DNA of 64,000 bases from the NCBI RefSeq assembly GCF_001913155.1, contig NZ_CP018760.1:3844001-3908000 (forward strand), written 5' to 3'. This DNA is from Maribacter hydrothermalis. GTDB taxonomy: Bacteria > Bacteroidota > Bacteroidia > Flavobacteriales > Flavobacteriaceae. This document shows, in pieces, positions 42,381-50,117 of the stretch (the stretch's first letter is position 1; every line of letters begins with the position of its first letter). Made by a program: the position numbers and the translations under genes. The notes under the pieces were generated by a model. It searched no databases, was not told the origin of the DNA, and saw nothing but the letters and a program-made list of their open reading frames with translations.

Positions 42381-42850
42381 TTGTTGCGAGTTAAAGCTTT
42401 TTGTATTTGAGATTTTTCGTCGGCAGTTAAAGGGATACTATTTATTATATTTTCCTTATTTGGTCTTTGTACTGCTAAATAGGCCAATAGGCAAATTGAT
42501 ATAACTAGAGGAAGGGCATTACCAGAATTATAATAAGTAAACAAACCTAAAAATGAAGGAATTTCAATTAAAGCATACTTAAGGTGTAACGCAGATTGAT
42601 ATTTTTTTAATTTTTCTTCAAGTTGTAGGTCAATAGCTATTTTTGAAGTCATTTTTTTGAAAACGATTTGACTACCGAAATACCCCAGCAAAGCAAATAT
42701 TGGAATTAAATATAAGTACACTCCTTCACCAGTTGTGCTGGTGCTAAAACTATTTATTTGAAATATAACCCAAATTGTAAACAAGCTTAATCCTGCAAGT
42801 AAGAAAATATGCATTATAGACAAGCTTTTTAAAAAGTTCTTTATTTCCAT
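42377..42850 (-). CDS. Hypothetical four-helix membrane protein
   Basis: A 157-residue inner-membrane protein. Four hydrophobic helices are visible: IMHIFLLAGLSLFTIWVIF (13-31), GVYLYLIPIFALLGYFGSQIV (43-63), YALIEIPSFLGLFTYY (about 93-108) and LPLVISICLLAYLAV (about 113-127). A charged cytoplasmic tail ends DEKSQIQKALTRNK. No family is recognised. It is translationally coupled to the SGNH esterase downstream. Confidence 0.75.
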   Translation of the reverse strand: MEIKNFLKSLSIMHIFLLAGLSLFTIWVIFQINSFSTSTTGEGVYLYLIPIFALLGYFGSQIVFKKMTSKIAIDLQLEEKLKKYQSALHLKYALIEIPSFLGLFTYYNSGNALPLVISICLLAYLAVQRPNKENIINSIPLTADEKSQIQKALTRNK

Positions 42851-42948
42851 ATTTTTATAAAAATTCTAAGATACTATAAAATATATCTTTTAAGAATTTA
42901 GTATACTAATAGTAACTATTTTTAATCGTTTCCCTCTCATAGAATTTT

Positions 42949-42956
42949 TATCTTTG
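42949..42956 (+). promoter_or_regulatory. -7 promoter box of the YfiM-like gene
   Basis: TATCTTTG matches TAnnTTTG, only six bases before the ATG at 42963, so the transcript may have little or no leader. The TTG inside the box opens the longest frame but is not needed. Confidence 0.6.
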
Positions 42957-42962
42957 ATCCTT

Positions 42963-43418
42963 ATGAGAAAATTAGGTATTCTATTCTTTCTTTTACTTTG
43001 TATTCATGATGTGTATAGCCAATTAGAAAAAGATAAGGCGCTACATTTTTTAGGAGGAAACCTTTATGGATTAGTTGGTGCAGGTGTTGCCAATCAAATT
43101 TCTGATGGAGATAGAACTTGGACATTCATTGGGGCTGTAGGCGGCAGTTTACTTATTGGTCTTGCAAAAGAAAGTATTGACCAAAATCAATATGGCGGCT
43201 GGGATAATTCCGATTTATTAGCCACTGTTCTTGGTGGAGCTACCGTAGGAGTTACTATTGATATTTTTGAAAAAAGAAAGCAACGTAAAAGAGATAAGAT
43301 TTTTAAAGCGGCTACGGAATCAGCAAACCTTGATTTAAATAGAACATTCCCAATAAAAACAGTTGAAATTAATTCATTGTCTTTATTAGGAATGTCTGAT
43401 TCGGTACTTTATAAATAA
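42963..43418 (+). CDS. YfiM-like envelope protein
   Basis: A 151-residue protein with a signal peptide (MRKLGILFFLLLCIHDVYSQ). It is followed by DKALHFLGGNLYGLVGAGVA, GAVGGSLLIGLAKESIDQN, GWDNSDLLATVLGGATVGVTI and a charged tail. This series of an aspartate-lysine-His start, glycine-rich amphipathic helices and a KE-x-x-D motif resembles the YfiM family of small outer-envelope proteins, whose role is not established. The ATG at 42963 is used rather than a TTG three codons upstream. It is transcribed alone between two minus-strand genes. Confidence 0.7.
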   Translation: MRKLGILFFLLLCIHDVYSQLEKDKALHFLGGNLYGLVGAGVANQISDGDRTWTFIGAVGGSLLIGLAKESIDQNQYGGWDNSDLLATVLGGATVGVTIDIFEKRKQRKRDKIFKAATESANLDLNRTFPIKTVEINSLSLLGMSDSVLYK

Positions 43419-43427
43419 TATTACCTT

Positions 43428-44912
43428 CTAATATTTAGCGCTCTTACCAGCGTTGAATGTTGTTTTTATAAAATCGCGAATATCATCATTTGCTGTTTTT
43501 AAGTCTTCTCTTCTTAAATACATCATATGACCAGAACGGTAGCCTTTAAAGCTAAATCTATCTTTCATTCTACCACTCGGATCTACTTGCCACATTAAAT
43601 ATTTAGCATTAAAATAGGTGGTAGCCCCATCATAATAACCAGATTGTACCAAAACATTTAAATACGGATTTTGAGCCATAGCCTGGCGAAGATCTTCGCG
43701 AGTATTCTCGTCAGAGTTATCCCAAGGATGTACTGGACCAAACATATTATATTTTACATCGGTCTTAAATTTAAGTTCTTCTTGCAAGTAATAGTTTATT
43801 GCTGGGGTAAAACTATGTAACCACGAGGTCAGCTCAGAATTATAATCGGGACGCATGCCTAAAAGTTGTTTGTCAATGCCCATATATCTTGAATCTAACC
43901 TCCCTACAGTATATCCGCCCTTATCTTTCAATAAATTCTTCCAAAAAAATGACGCTGGCACTGAAAGGTTCTGATCAATGATGTCTTTCGTTTCCAAACC
44001 AGAGTAATAAGACATCTTTTGAGCAATGGAAGCTTTTTCTTGACTGGATATAAACCCTCCTTTGGCCAATGCAGGAATCAAGGTGTTAATGGTATAATCT
44101 TCGGATTCGGGGAGGATATCCAAAAGGTCTTTCCCTTGTAATTCTGCTGGTAATGCTTTATGATGCCATGCTGCAGCAGTATAATAAGGAAGATTGATAG
44201 CCTCGGCTACGGGCCCTTCGTTTCGTATAATTTTATAATCGGCCGGCGATACTAAAATTACACCATTTAAATACATCCATTGCTTATTCTGAAGTTCTAA
44301 GGACAGCCCCATAACTCTTGGACCACCATAACTTTCACCAATTAAATATTTTGGTGAACTCCACCGATTGTTTCTTGTTACAAAGGTATTTAACCATTCT
44401 GCTAAATATGCAATATCGGCATTGATTCCAAAGAATTTTTTACGATCTACTTCATCTCCAGATTCAGGAATAGTTCTGGAATAGCCTGTATTTGCAGGAT
44501 TTACATAAACAATGTCAGCAATATCTAAAACTGAAAAAGGATTTTCGTTTACACCATAGGGTTGTACAGGATATCCTTCCTCATCAATCTTTAATACTCT
44601 AGGTCCAGTATAGGCAAGGTGCATCCAAACAGAGCCAGATCCAGGCCCGCCGTTAAAAGAAATTAAAAGTGGTCTTGCGGCACGGTCTTTTATATTATTT
44701 CTTGTATAATACGTATAATGTAAAGAGGCAATAGGCTTTGCATTCTCATCCCAAACTGGTTGTGTTCCCGTTTGTGCCGTATAAGAAAAAGTGGCTCCAT
44801 TAATTGTAGCATTATGCTGCGTTGTAATAACTGTATCAATGGGTAATGTTCTGGATTGTGCTATGGTAATGGTGGTTACCAAGCAAATTGTAAGTTGTAA
44901 AATTTTTTTCAT
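43428..44912 (-). CDS. Exported S10 family serine carboxypeptidase
   Basis: A 494-residue alpha/beta-hydrolase peptidase with a signal peptide (about 1-18). Signature blocks are SFNGGPGSGSVWMHL (oxyanion-hole region, about 86-100), IGESYGGPR with the catalytic Ser (about 193), VQSGYYDGATTY with the catalytic Asp (about 424) and YRSGHMMYLR with the catalytic His (about 468). S10 enzymes cleave C-terminal residues at acidic pH and are unusually common in flavobacteria. Together with the M14 and M28 enzymes nearby it belongs to an exported peptide-degrading repertoire. Confidence 0.93.
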   Translation of the reverse strand: MKKILQLTICLVTTITIAQSRTLPIDTVITTQHNATINGATFSYTAQTGTQPVWDENAKPIASLHYTYYTRNNIKDRAARPLLISFNGGPGSGSVWMHLAYTGPRVLKIDEEGYPVQPYGVNENPFSVLDIADIVYVNPANTGYSRTIPESGDEVDRKKFFGINADIAYLAEWLNTFVTRNNRWSSPKYLIGESYGGPRVMGLSLELQNKQWMYLNGVILVSPADYKIIRNEGPVAEAINLPYYTAAAWHHKALPAELQGKDLLDILPESEDYTINTLIPALAKGGFISSQEKASIAQKMSYYSGLETKDIIDQNLSVPASFFWKNLLKDKGGYTVGRLDSRYMGIDKQLLGMRPDYNSELTSWLHSFTPAINYYLQEELKFKTDVKYNMFGPVHPWDNSDENTREDLRQAMAQNPYLNVLVQSGYYDGATTYFNAKYLMWQVDPSGRMKDRFSFKGYRSGHMMYLRREDLKTANDDIRDFIKTTFNAGKSAKY

Positions 44913-45111
44913 GGTAGTTTAAGGTTCTGTTGAGTAACGAAAATAAGAAGAATCCTATTATTTAAAATGTGTAAAAAGGTTAAAAATGATAAGTTTAAAT
45001 AATTATAACTTTCAGATATGGTTTAATCTTCATTTTAACAAATTCATTTTCTAACTTTTACGTTTGCTCTAAAAGGTTTTATTGCATTCAATAATTTTAT
45101 AAAAACCCTTT

Positions 45112-45876
45112 CTAGAATTTTTCAAAAACTCCTAATCCAAATAATGCAAAATCATATTTAACGGGATCCAATGGGTCTAGTTTTCGTAGATTATAGTCTA
45201 ATTCTGCCAAAGCTTTTGAATCATTCTGCTTTCTCTTTAATAATCTAAGTTTGCGAGCCACATTGCCAGAATGTACATCTAATGGGCAAGACAGTATTGC
45301 GGGACTTATATTTTTCCATAACCCAAAATCTACATTCGTAGAACTATCTCTTACCATCCACCGTAAAAACATATTTATTCTTTTTGCAGCGGAGCCCTTC
45401 AATGGGTCAGATACATGTTTTGTTGTTCGTTGTTCATACGGCAATTCAAAAAATATTTTCTTGAATTTTGATATTGTGGGCTGTAAGCTATCTTTTTCTT
45501 GATGCGTAGTAAAAATACCTTCTAACCCATTATGGTTTAAGTAAATGTTTTTAAGGCTCAGAATAAAATAGGTAAGGTCGATGTCATTGAAGGTTCTATG
45601 AACGAATCCTGCCAAATTTTCGAGATCGTTAATAGTGTGGTTAAGAACAAAATCATGTGGACTTTGCCCCATCAAGTGCATTAATTTATGTGAATTATTG
45701 ATGATACTTTTTCTATTCCCCCAAGCTATGGTAGCAGTTAAAAATGCGCTTATTTCAATGTCTTCTTTAGTAGTGAAAAGATGGGGTATTTGTATTGGGT
45801 CTGTTTCTAAAAACTGTGGGTTATTATATTGAATAACCTTTTCTTCTAAAAATAACCTCAATTCACTTTTTGTCAT
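45112..45876 (-). CDS. TIGR02757 family (DUF2400) protein
   Basis: A 254-residue cytosolic protein of the DUF2400 family common in Bacteroidetes. Helix-rich, with DPIQIPHLFTTKEDIEISAF near the start and the conserved RMNMFLRWMVR-like string (here RINMFLRWMVRDSS), LWKNISPAILSCPLDVHSGNVAR and the closing DPVKYDFALFGLGVFE. The last parts recall helix-hairpin-helix DNA-glycosylase folds, hence an unproved link to DNA. It is coupled by a four-base ATGA overlap to the CPBP protease gene upstream. Confidence 0.9.
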   Translation of the reverse strand: MTKSELRLFLEEKVIQYNNPQFLETDPIQIPHLFTTKEDIEISAFLTATIAWGNRKSIINNSHKLMHLMGQSPHDFVLNHTINDLENLAGFVHRTFNDIDLTYFILSLKNIYLNHNGLEGIFTTHQEKDSLQPTISKFKKIFFELPYEQRTTKHVSDPLKGSAAKRINMFLRWMVRDSSTNVDFGLWKNISPAILSCPLDVHSGNVARKLRLLKRKQNDSKALAELDYNLRKLDPLDPVKYDFALFGLGVFEKF

Positions 45877-46430
45877 TCTAATGGGATTTCTAAAAACTTC
45901 ATTACTAATAAAGGACCTACTAGAATCATATTATAACACGCATGCATTAACATAGACCATAGTAGTCCAAATTTAACTCGTATAAAACCCAATAAAAAAC
46001 CTACGCTTATTTGCGGTGCAACCAATAAGGGCGAAAGAAGCCAAACTTCAGTTGATAGTTCAAAATTACTGATATGAATAAACCCGAAAATAATCGTCAG
46101 TATATAAAAAGCTGATGTGAAAAATTTAGAGTTTTTAAAAAATACCAACGGGCCTCTGAATAATAATTCCTCAAAAAAAGGTGCAGCTAAAACGGCCAAA
46201 CTAAAAATTGCAATCAACGAATTGTTTTCGAATAAATCATCCATTGCATGTTTGCCTAATTCAATAGAAAATATGCTCTGAATAATACTAGCGATTATTA
46301 ATAATAAAATACTTGAACTTAAGGCTATAACCAGTAATTTAAATAATACCCTAAACCGATAGGCAAGAGTTATATTTTCATCTGGAATGTAAACCGGATG
46401 TTTAGCGAAATTTATAAGTTTCTGTAACAT
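45873..46430 (-). CDS. CPBP family intramembrane glutamic protease
   Basis: A 185-residue membrane protein with about five to six helices and the CPBP/ABI signature. The EExxxR motif lies in FFEELLFRGPLVFF (about 86-99), a second His/Asn region is in FGFIHISNFEL (about 115), and the last helix carries HACYNMI. Related Rce1-type enzymes cleave membrane-embedded or prenylated substrates; bacterial members also act in bacteriocin self-immunity. No substrate is evident. It lies between the LolD-like ATPase and TIGR02757 genes in one operon. Confidence 0.88.
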   Translation of the reverse strand: MLQKLINFAKHPVYIPDENITLAYRFRVLFKLLVIALSSSILLLIIASIIQSIFSIELGKHAMDDLFENNSLIAIFSLAVLAAPFFEELLFRGPLVFFKNSKFFTSAFYILTIIFGFIHISNFELSTEVWLLSPLLVAPQISVGFLLGFIRVKFGLLWSMLMHACYNMILVGPLLVMKFLEIPLE

Positions 46431-46435
46431 ATTGA

Positions 46436-47122
46436 TTATAGAGAAGCTTCTAGTATGGTCTTATCAACAATTTTACCGTCGACCATGGTAAGTTTACGGT
46501 CGGCCATTTCAGCTAGTTCTTCGTTATGAGTTACTATCACAAATGTTTGGCCAAATTTTTCTCTAAGTTCAAAGAAAAGTTTATGAAGATTATCGGCGCT
46601 TTCGGAATCTAGATTGCCGCTTGGTTCATCAGCAAAAATAATGGAAGGGTTATTAATTAGAGCTCTTGCCACGGCAACGCGTTGCTGTTCTCCTCCGGAA
46701 AGCTCAGATGGTTTGTGCTGATATCTATGAGATAAACCTAAGAAATCTAAAAGCTCTTTTGCTCTAGTTTCTGCGTTAGACCTTGATGTTTTCTTAATGA
46801 ATGCGGGTAAACAAACATTTTCTAAAGCAGTAAATTCTGGTAATAATTGATGAAATTGAAAAATAAAACCAATATGCTCGTTTCTAAATTTTGCTAAATC
46901 TTTATCATTAAGATTCGTTGTATCAATACTATTTATTAAAAGCGTGCTATCTGTTCTGTTAGATTGAATATCTAAAGTACCCAGTATTTGCAAAAGTGTA
47001 GTTTTACCAGCTCCTGATGCGCCTACTATAGAAACAATTTCTCCCTTTTTAATATGTAAGTTAACCCCTTTTAAAACTTCTAACTTACCGTAGTATTTGT
47101 GAATATTAGAAGCTTTAATCAT
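46436..47122 (-). CDS. LolD-like ABC transporter ATP-binding protein
   Basis: A 228-residue ABC ATPase with Walker A GASGAGKT (about 33-40), the Q-loop in [18 protein letters not shown], signature [15 protein letters not shown] (about 142-156), Walker [14 protein letters not shown] and the H-loop Thr-His in [10 protein letters not shown]. It is closest in character to LolD/MacB-type ATPases that power lipoprotein release or macrolide export, but no FtsX/LolC-type permease gene is adjacent. Its partner must lie elsewhere. An exact -7 box (TAATTTTG, 47167-47160) precedes it, making it the likely first gene of the ABC-CPBP-TIGR02757 run. Confidence 0.93.
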   Translation of the reverse strand: MIKASNIHKYYGKLEVLKGVNLHIKKGEIVSIVGASGAGKTTLLQILGTLDIQSNRTDSTLLINSIDTTNLNDKDLAKFRNEHIGFIFQFHQLLPEFTALENVCLPAFIKKTSRSNAETRAKELLDFLGLSHRYQHKPSELSGGEQQRVAVARALINNPSIIFADEPSGNLDSESADNLHKLFFELREKFGQTFVIVTHNEELAEMADRKLTMVDGKIVDKTILEASL

Positions 47123-47307
47123 AAGAGAAACTGGTATTATTTAATTGTAAGGTCATTTTCAAAATTAATCAAAAAGGAGCATGTTTTAAATAGTATGCCC
47201 AATATTAGTTTAATTATTTGAACTTAAAATGAAATGAATTTGAAAATGAATATTTTTGAATTTCTTAATTTTCAGATAATTTTAATGCAGTTGATAAAAG
47301 AATGCAT

Positions 47308-47315
47308 TAATTTTG
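47308..47315 (+). promoter_or_regulatory. -7 promoter box of folE
   Basis: TAATTTTG matches TAnnTTTG and lies 41 bp before the ATG at 47357. The box supports starting folE at 47357 rather than at the upstream frame opening. No clear -33. Confidence 0.5.
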
Positions 47316-47356
47316 TTCAAGATAATTTTAAATATATTAAACATAAAACAATAAAT

Positions 47357-47956
47357 ATGTCCCCATATAGAAGTTTAGAAGAGTACAATCTTGAAATTAC
47401 CGATGAAGTAAAAAGTAGGTATTCTTCAATTATAGATGAGATTGGTGAAGATGTTAGTAGAGAGGGATTAGTTAAGACACCAGAACGTGCAGCTAAAGCT
47501 ATGTTATTTTTAACCCAGGGCTATCAACAAGATGCAGTTGAAATTTTAAAAGGCGCTATGTTCAAAGAAGATTATGATGATATGGTTATCATAAAAGATA
47601 TTGAATTATATTCTTTGTGTGAGCACCATATGTTACCATTTTTTGGAAAAGCTCATATAGCATATATTCCTAATGGACATATAGTTGGTTTAAGTAAAAT
47701 TCCTCGTGTAGTTGATGTTTTTGCAAGAAGGCTACAAGTTCAGGAACGTTTAACTCATGATATTTTGGAATGTATTAATAATACTTTAAAACCAAAAGGG
47801 GTTGCTGTGGTTATTGAAGCTTCGCATATGTGTATGATGATGCGCGGTGTTCAAAAACAAAACTCTGTTACTACAACTTCTGGTTTTAGAGGGCAGTTCG
47901 AGAAAATTGAAACACGAAATGAATTTCTTAAACTGATCAGTGCAAAACTTTCGTAA
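47357..47956 (+). CDS. folE: GTP cyclohydrolase I
   Basis: A 199-residue enzyme that converts GTP to 7,8-dihydroneopterin triphosphate, the first step of folate (and other pterin) synthesis. The zinc and active-site motifs are intact: [20 protein letters not shown] (zinc Cys and the catalytic His pair), [22 protein letters not shown] and [15 protein letters not shown] (second zinc Cys, GTP-binding). The open frame extends 41 codons further upstream, but the residues there look non-coding and contain the -7 box, so the ATG at 47357 ([11 protein letters not shown]) is chosen. Confidence 0.96.
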   Translation: MSPYRSLEEYNLEITDEVKSRYSSIIDEIGEDVSREGLVKTPERAAKAMLFLTQGYQQDAVEILKGAMFKEDYDDMVIIKDIELYSLCEHHMLPFFGKAHIAYIPNGHIVGLSKIPRVVDVFARRLQVQERLTHDILECINNTLKPKGVAVVIEASHMCMMMRGVQKQNSVTTTSGFRGQFEKIETRNEFLKLISAKLS

Positions 47957-48037
47957 ATAGCATATTTTTTTAAAAATTTGTCTCTAAAATTTGGCATCTT
48001 TGTTGTATTCCTTAAAAAGAATAACTAATTTTTAAGT

Positions 48038-48337
48038 ATGTCAATTTTAAAAGATAAAAAATATAAGCAACTTTTTATGGGGTTGCTTTTTGATGGTATA
48101 GGAATGCTTTCATTCGCAATACCGTTTGTAGGCGAATTTTCTGATATTGTTTGGGCGCCGCTCTCCGGTTATTTAATGACCAGAATGTACAAAGGCAAAG
48201 TTGGGCAAGCGGCCGGTGTTTTTACTTTTATAGAAGAAATTATTCCAGGATTTGATATTATACCTTCGTTTACCTTAATGTGGCTTTACACATATGTTTT
48301 TAAAAGTGCTAAAAAAGGTAAAACAATTGAAGTCTAA
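48038..48337 (+). CDS. Small hypothetical membrane protein
   Basis: A 99-residue protein with two to three hydrophobic segments: KQLFMGLLFDGIGMLSFAIPFVG (10-32), GQAAGVFTFIEEIIPG (55-70) and IPSFTLMWLYTYVF (74-88), ending in a Lys-rich tail. I do not know a function. Similar small proteins are common in flavobacteria. A CATCTTTG at 47995-48002, one base off the -7 consensus, lies 35 bp upstream. It may be co-transcribed with the sulfite oxidase gene that follows after 54 bp. Confidence 0.75.
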   Translation: MSILKDKKYKQLFMGLLFDGIGMLSFAIPFVGEFSDIVWAPLSGYLMTRMYKGKVGQAAGVFTFIEEIIPGFDIIPSFTLMWLYTYVFKSAKKGKTIEV

Positions 48338-48391
48338 ATAAGAGCTTTTATTTTTTCAAAAAACTTAACTTTATCTCAAATTATATAAGTT

Positions 48392-49612
48392 TTGAAGAGA
48401 AGAAGTTTTGTTGCTAAATCTAGCTTAGGTAGTCTTTCAACTTTATTAGGTGTAGATATTATTTATAAAGAACTGATGCCCAAGGGGTATATTCCCTTAG
48501 CCTTTCAAGAAATAGATCCTTTTGCTTTGTTTAAGAAAGATGAAGCCATGGTTGTTTTAAATGATAAACCATGGAATATGGAGGCACAGGCGCATTTACT
48601 TAACGATCGAATTACCCCTAATAAATACATGTTTATTCGTAATAACGGGTTACTGCCAGAGAATATTGACGAGAAAACTTGGGAATTGAAAATCGATGGA
48701 GAATCTGTTGTTACTCCGAAATCCTATACACTTGCCGATTTAAAATCAAAATTTAAACACTATACTTATCAGTTAACATTGGAATGTGGTGGTAATGGTA
48801 GAAGTGAATTTAACCCACCAGCAAAAGGAAATCAATGGACTATTGGTGCGGTATCTTCTGCTGAATGGACAGGTGTGCGGCTAAAAGATGTTTTGGCCGA
48901 TGCCGGAGTAAAAGATGATGCCGTGTACATAGGATACCATGCTGCAGATTTGCATTTGAGTAGAAACCCAACTAAAGAACCTATTTCAAGAGGTGTCCCG
49001 TTATCAAAAGCTATGCAAGACGAAACTTTATTGGCATTTGCTATGAACGGGGAAGATATCCCACTTATACATGGTTTTCCTTTACGTTTGGTTTGTGGCG
49101 GTTGGCCAGCTTCTACCTCGGGAAAATGGTTGCAAACTATCAGTATCCGAAACAAAGTGCATGACGGTGAAAAAATGGAAGGTAGTTCTTATCGAGTACC
49201 TTGTGAAACTGTAGCGCCTGGCGAAACAGTTGCTGATGAAGATATGTGTATTATTGAATCTATGCCTATTAAATCGTTAATTACATATCCAAAATCCGGA
49301 GCACTTATTAATGAAGGTAACAAGCTTAAAATTAATGGACATGCATGGGCCGGTGAACTTGCTGTAAGTGAGTTAGCGTATTCAATTGATTATGGTACTT
49401 CTTGGAAAACTGCTAGTTTAGAAAATGCTAAAAATAGATTGGCATGGCAACATTTTAAGGCAACTATCACTTTTCCGAAAAAAGGGTATTATGAAATATG
49501 GGCTCGTGCAACAGATTCTAACGGTACGTCGCAACCAATGGTACTTCCAGGGTGGAACCCAAAAGGATATTTAAATAATGCCTGTCATAGAATTGCTGTA
49601 AAAGTCGTGTAA
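48392..49612 (+). CDS. Molybdopterin-dependent sulfite oxidase-type enzyme (Tat-exported)
   Basis: A 406-residue periplasmic oxidoreductase of the sulfite oxidase family. A TTG start at 48392 is needed to include the twin-arginine signal KRRSFVAKSSLGSLSTLLG; the next Met is residue 29. The Moco domain shows LTLECGGNGRSEF with the molybdenum-ligating Cys, GIGxx-type GAVSSAEWTGVRLKDVL, HLSRNPTKEPI and PLRLVCGGWPASTSGKW. A C-terminal Ig-like dimerisation domain follows (from about 300). It probably oxidises sulfite to sulfate and passes electrons to the cytochrome c encoded by the next gene, whose ATG overlaps its stop (TAATG). Confidence 0.9.
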   Translation: MKRRSFVAKSSLGSLSTLLGVDIIYKELMPKGYIPLAFQEIDPFALFKKDEAMVVLNDKPWNMEAQAHLLNDRITPNKYMFIRNNGLLPENIDEKTWELKIDGESVVTPKSYTLADLKSKFKHYTYQLTLECGGNGRSEFNPPAKGNQWTIGAVSSAEWTGVRLKDVLADAGVKDDAVYIGYHAADLHLSRNPTKEPISRGVPLSKAMQDETLLAFAMNGEDIPLIHGFPLRLVCGGWPASTSGKWLQTISIRNKVHDGEKMEGSSYRVPCETVAPGETVADEDMCIIESMPIKSLITYPKSGALINEGNKLKINGHAWAGELAVSELAYSIDYGTSWKTASLENAKNRLAWQHFKATITFPKKGYYEIWARATDSNGTSQPMVLPGWNPKGYLNNACHRIAVKVV

Positions 49613-50055
49613 TGTTAGAAAAAGAAGAAAACGATAGAATAGTTTTTAAACCCATCTTTAAGGTTATTATTCTCCTTTTTACAGGTTTTATAGTTTTTGG
49701 AGCAATTATATTTTTAGTATTTGGACCAAACCAGACAGAGGTTGAAATTAATGATGAAGATCCAGAGTTAATAGAAAATGGTATTCATGTACGAACAGGT
49801 TTAATTGAAGCAGAAGGGCTTCAGACTGTAATTACTAATTGTACTACTTGCCATTCTTCTAAACTAATTATTCAGAATAGAATGGGAGAGGAGCAATGGA
49901 ATGCTACTATTAGATGGATGCAAAAATCCCAAGGGTTATGGCCATTAGGTGAAAATCAAAAAGTAATTGTTGACTATTTAACTAAAAATTATCCTTTAAT
50001 AGAAAAGGGCAGAAGGCCACCATTAACAAATATAGAGTGGTATACTTTAGATTAA
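49612..50055 (+). CDS. Membrane-anchored monohaem cytochrome c, partner of the sulfite oxidase
   Basis: A 147-residue protein with an N-terminal membrane helix (PIFKVIILLFTGFIVFGAII, about 14-33) and a single c-haem site CTTCH (about 79-83). NRMGEEQWNATIRWMQ probably supplies the axial Met. Its length and position recall the SorB subunit of SorAB sulfite dehydrogenases: the molybdo-subunit reduces the haem, which feeds the respiratory chain. The one-base TAATG overlap with the oxidase gene indicates tight coupling. Maturation would need the CcsBA system at 30037. A terminator follows at 50064. Confidence 0.88.
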   Translation: MLEKEENDRIVFKPIFKVIILLFTGFIVFGAIIFLVFGPNQTEVEINDEDPELIENGIHVRTGLIEAEGLQTVITNCTTCHSSKLIIQNRMGEEQWNATIRWMQKSQGLWPLGENQKVIVDYLTKNYPLIEKGRRPPLTNIEWYTLD

Positions 50056-50063
50056 AATAAAAG

Positions 50064-50096
50064 AAGCCCTTTTGTCCAAAAAGACAAAAGGGCTTT
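50064..50096. terminator. Bidirectional terminator after the cytochrome gene
   Basis: A 13-bp stem AAGCCCTTTTGTC (50064-50076) / GACAAAAGGGCTT (50083-50095), between convergent cytochrome c and TonB-receptor genes. Confidence 0.87.
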
Positions 50097-50117
50097 AAAA
50101 TTTGGTTTAGGTGCTAA

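Noticed and set aside
45059..45066. Plus-strand TACGTTTG promoter box
   Set aside because: It matches the -7 consensus, but no plus-strand gene follows for over 2 kb and no -33 is present. Probably chance.
47234..47356. 41-codon N-terminal extension of folE
   Set aside because: The predicted residues look like translated AT-rich leader, contain the -7 box and are absent from the family.
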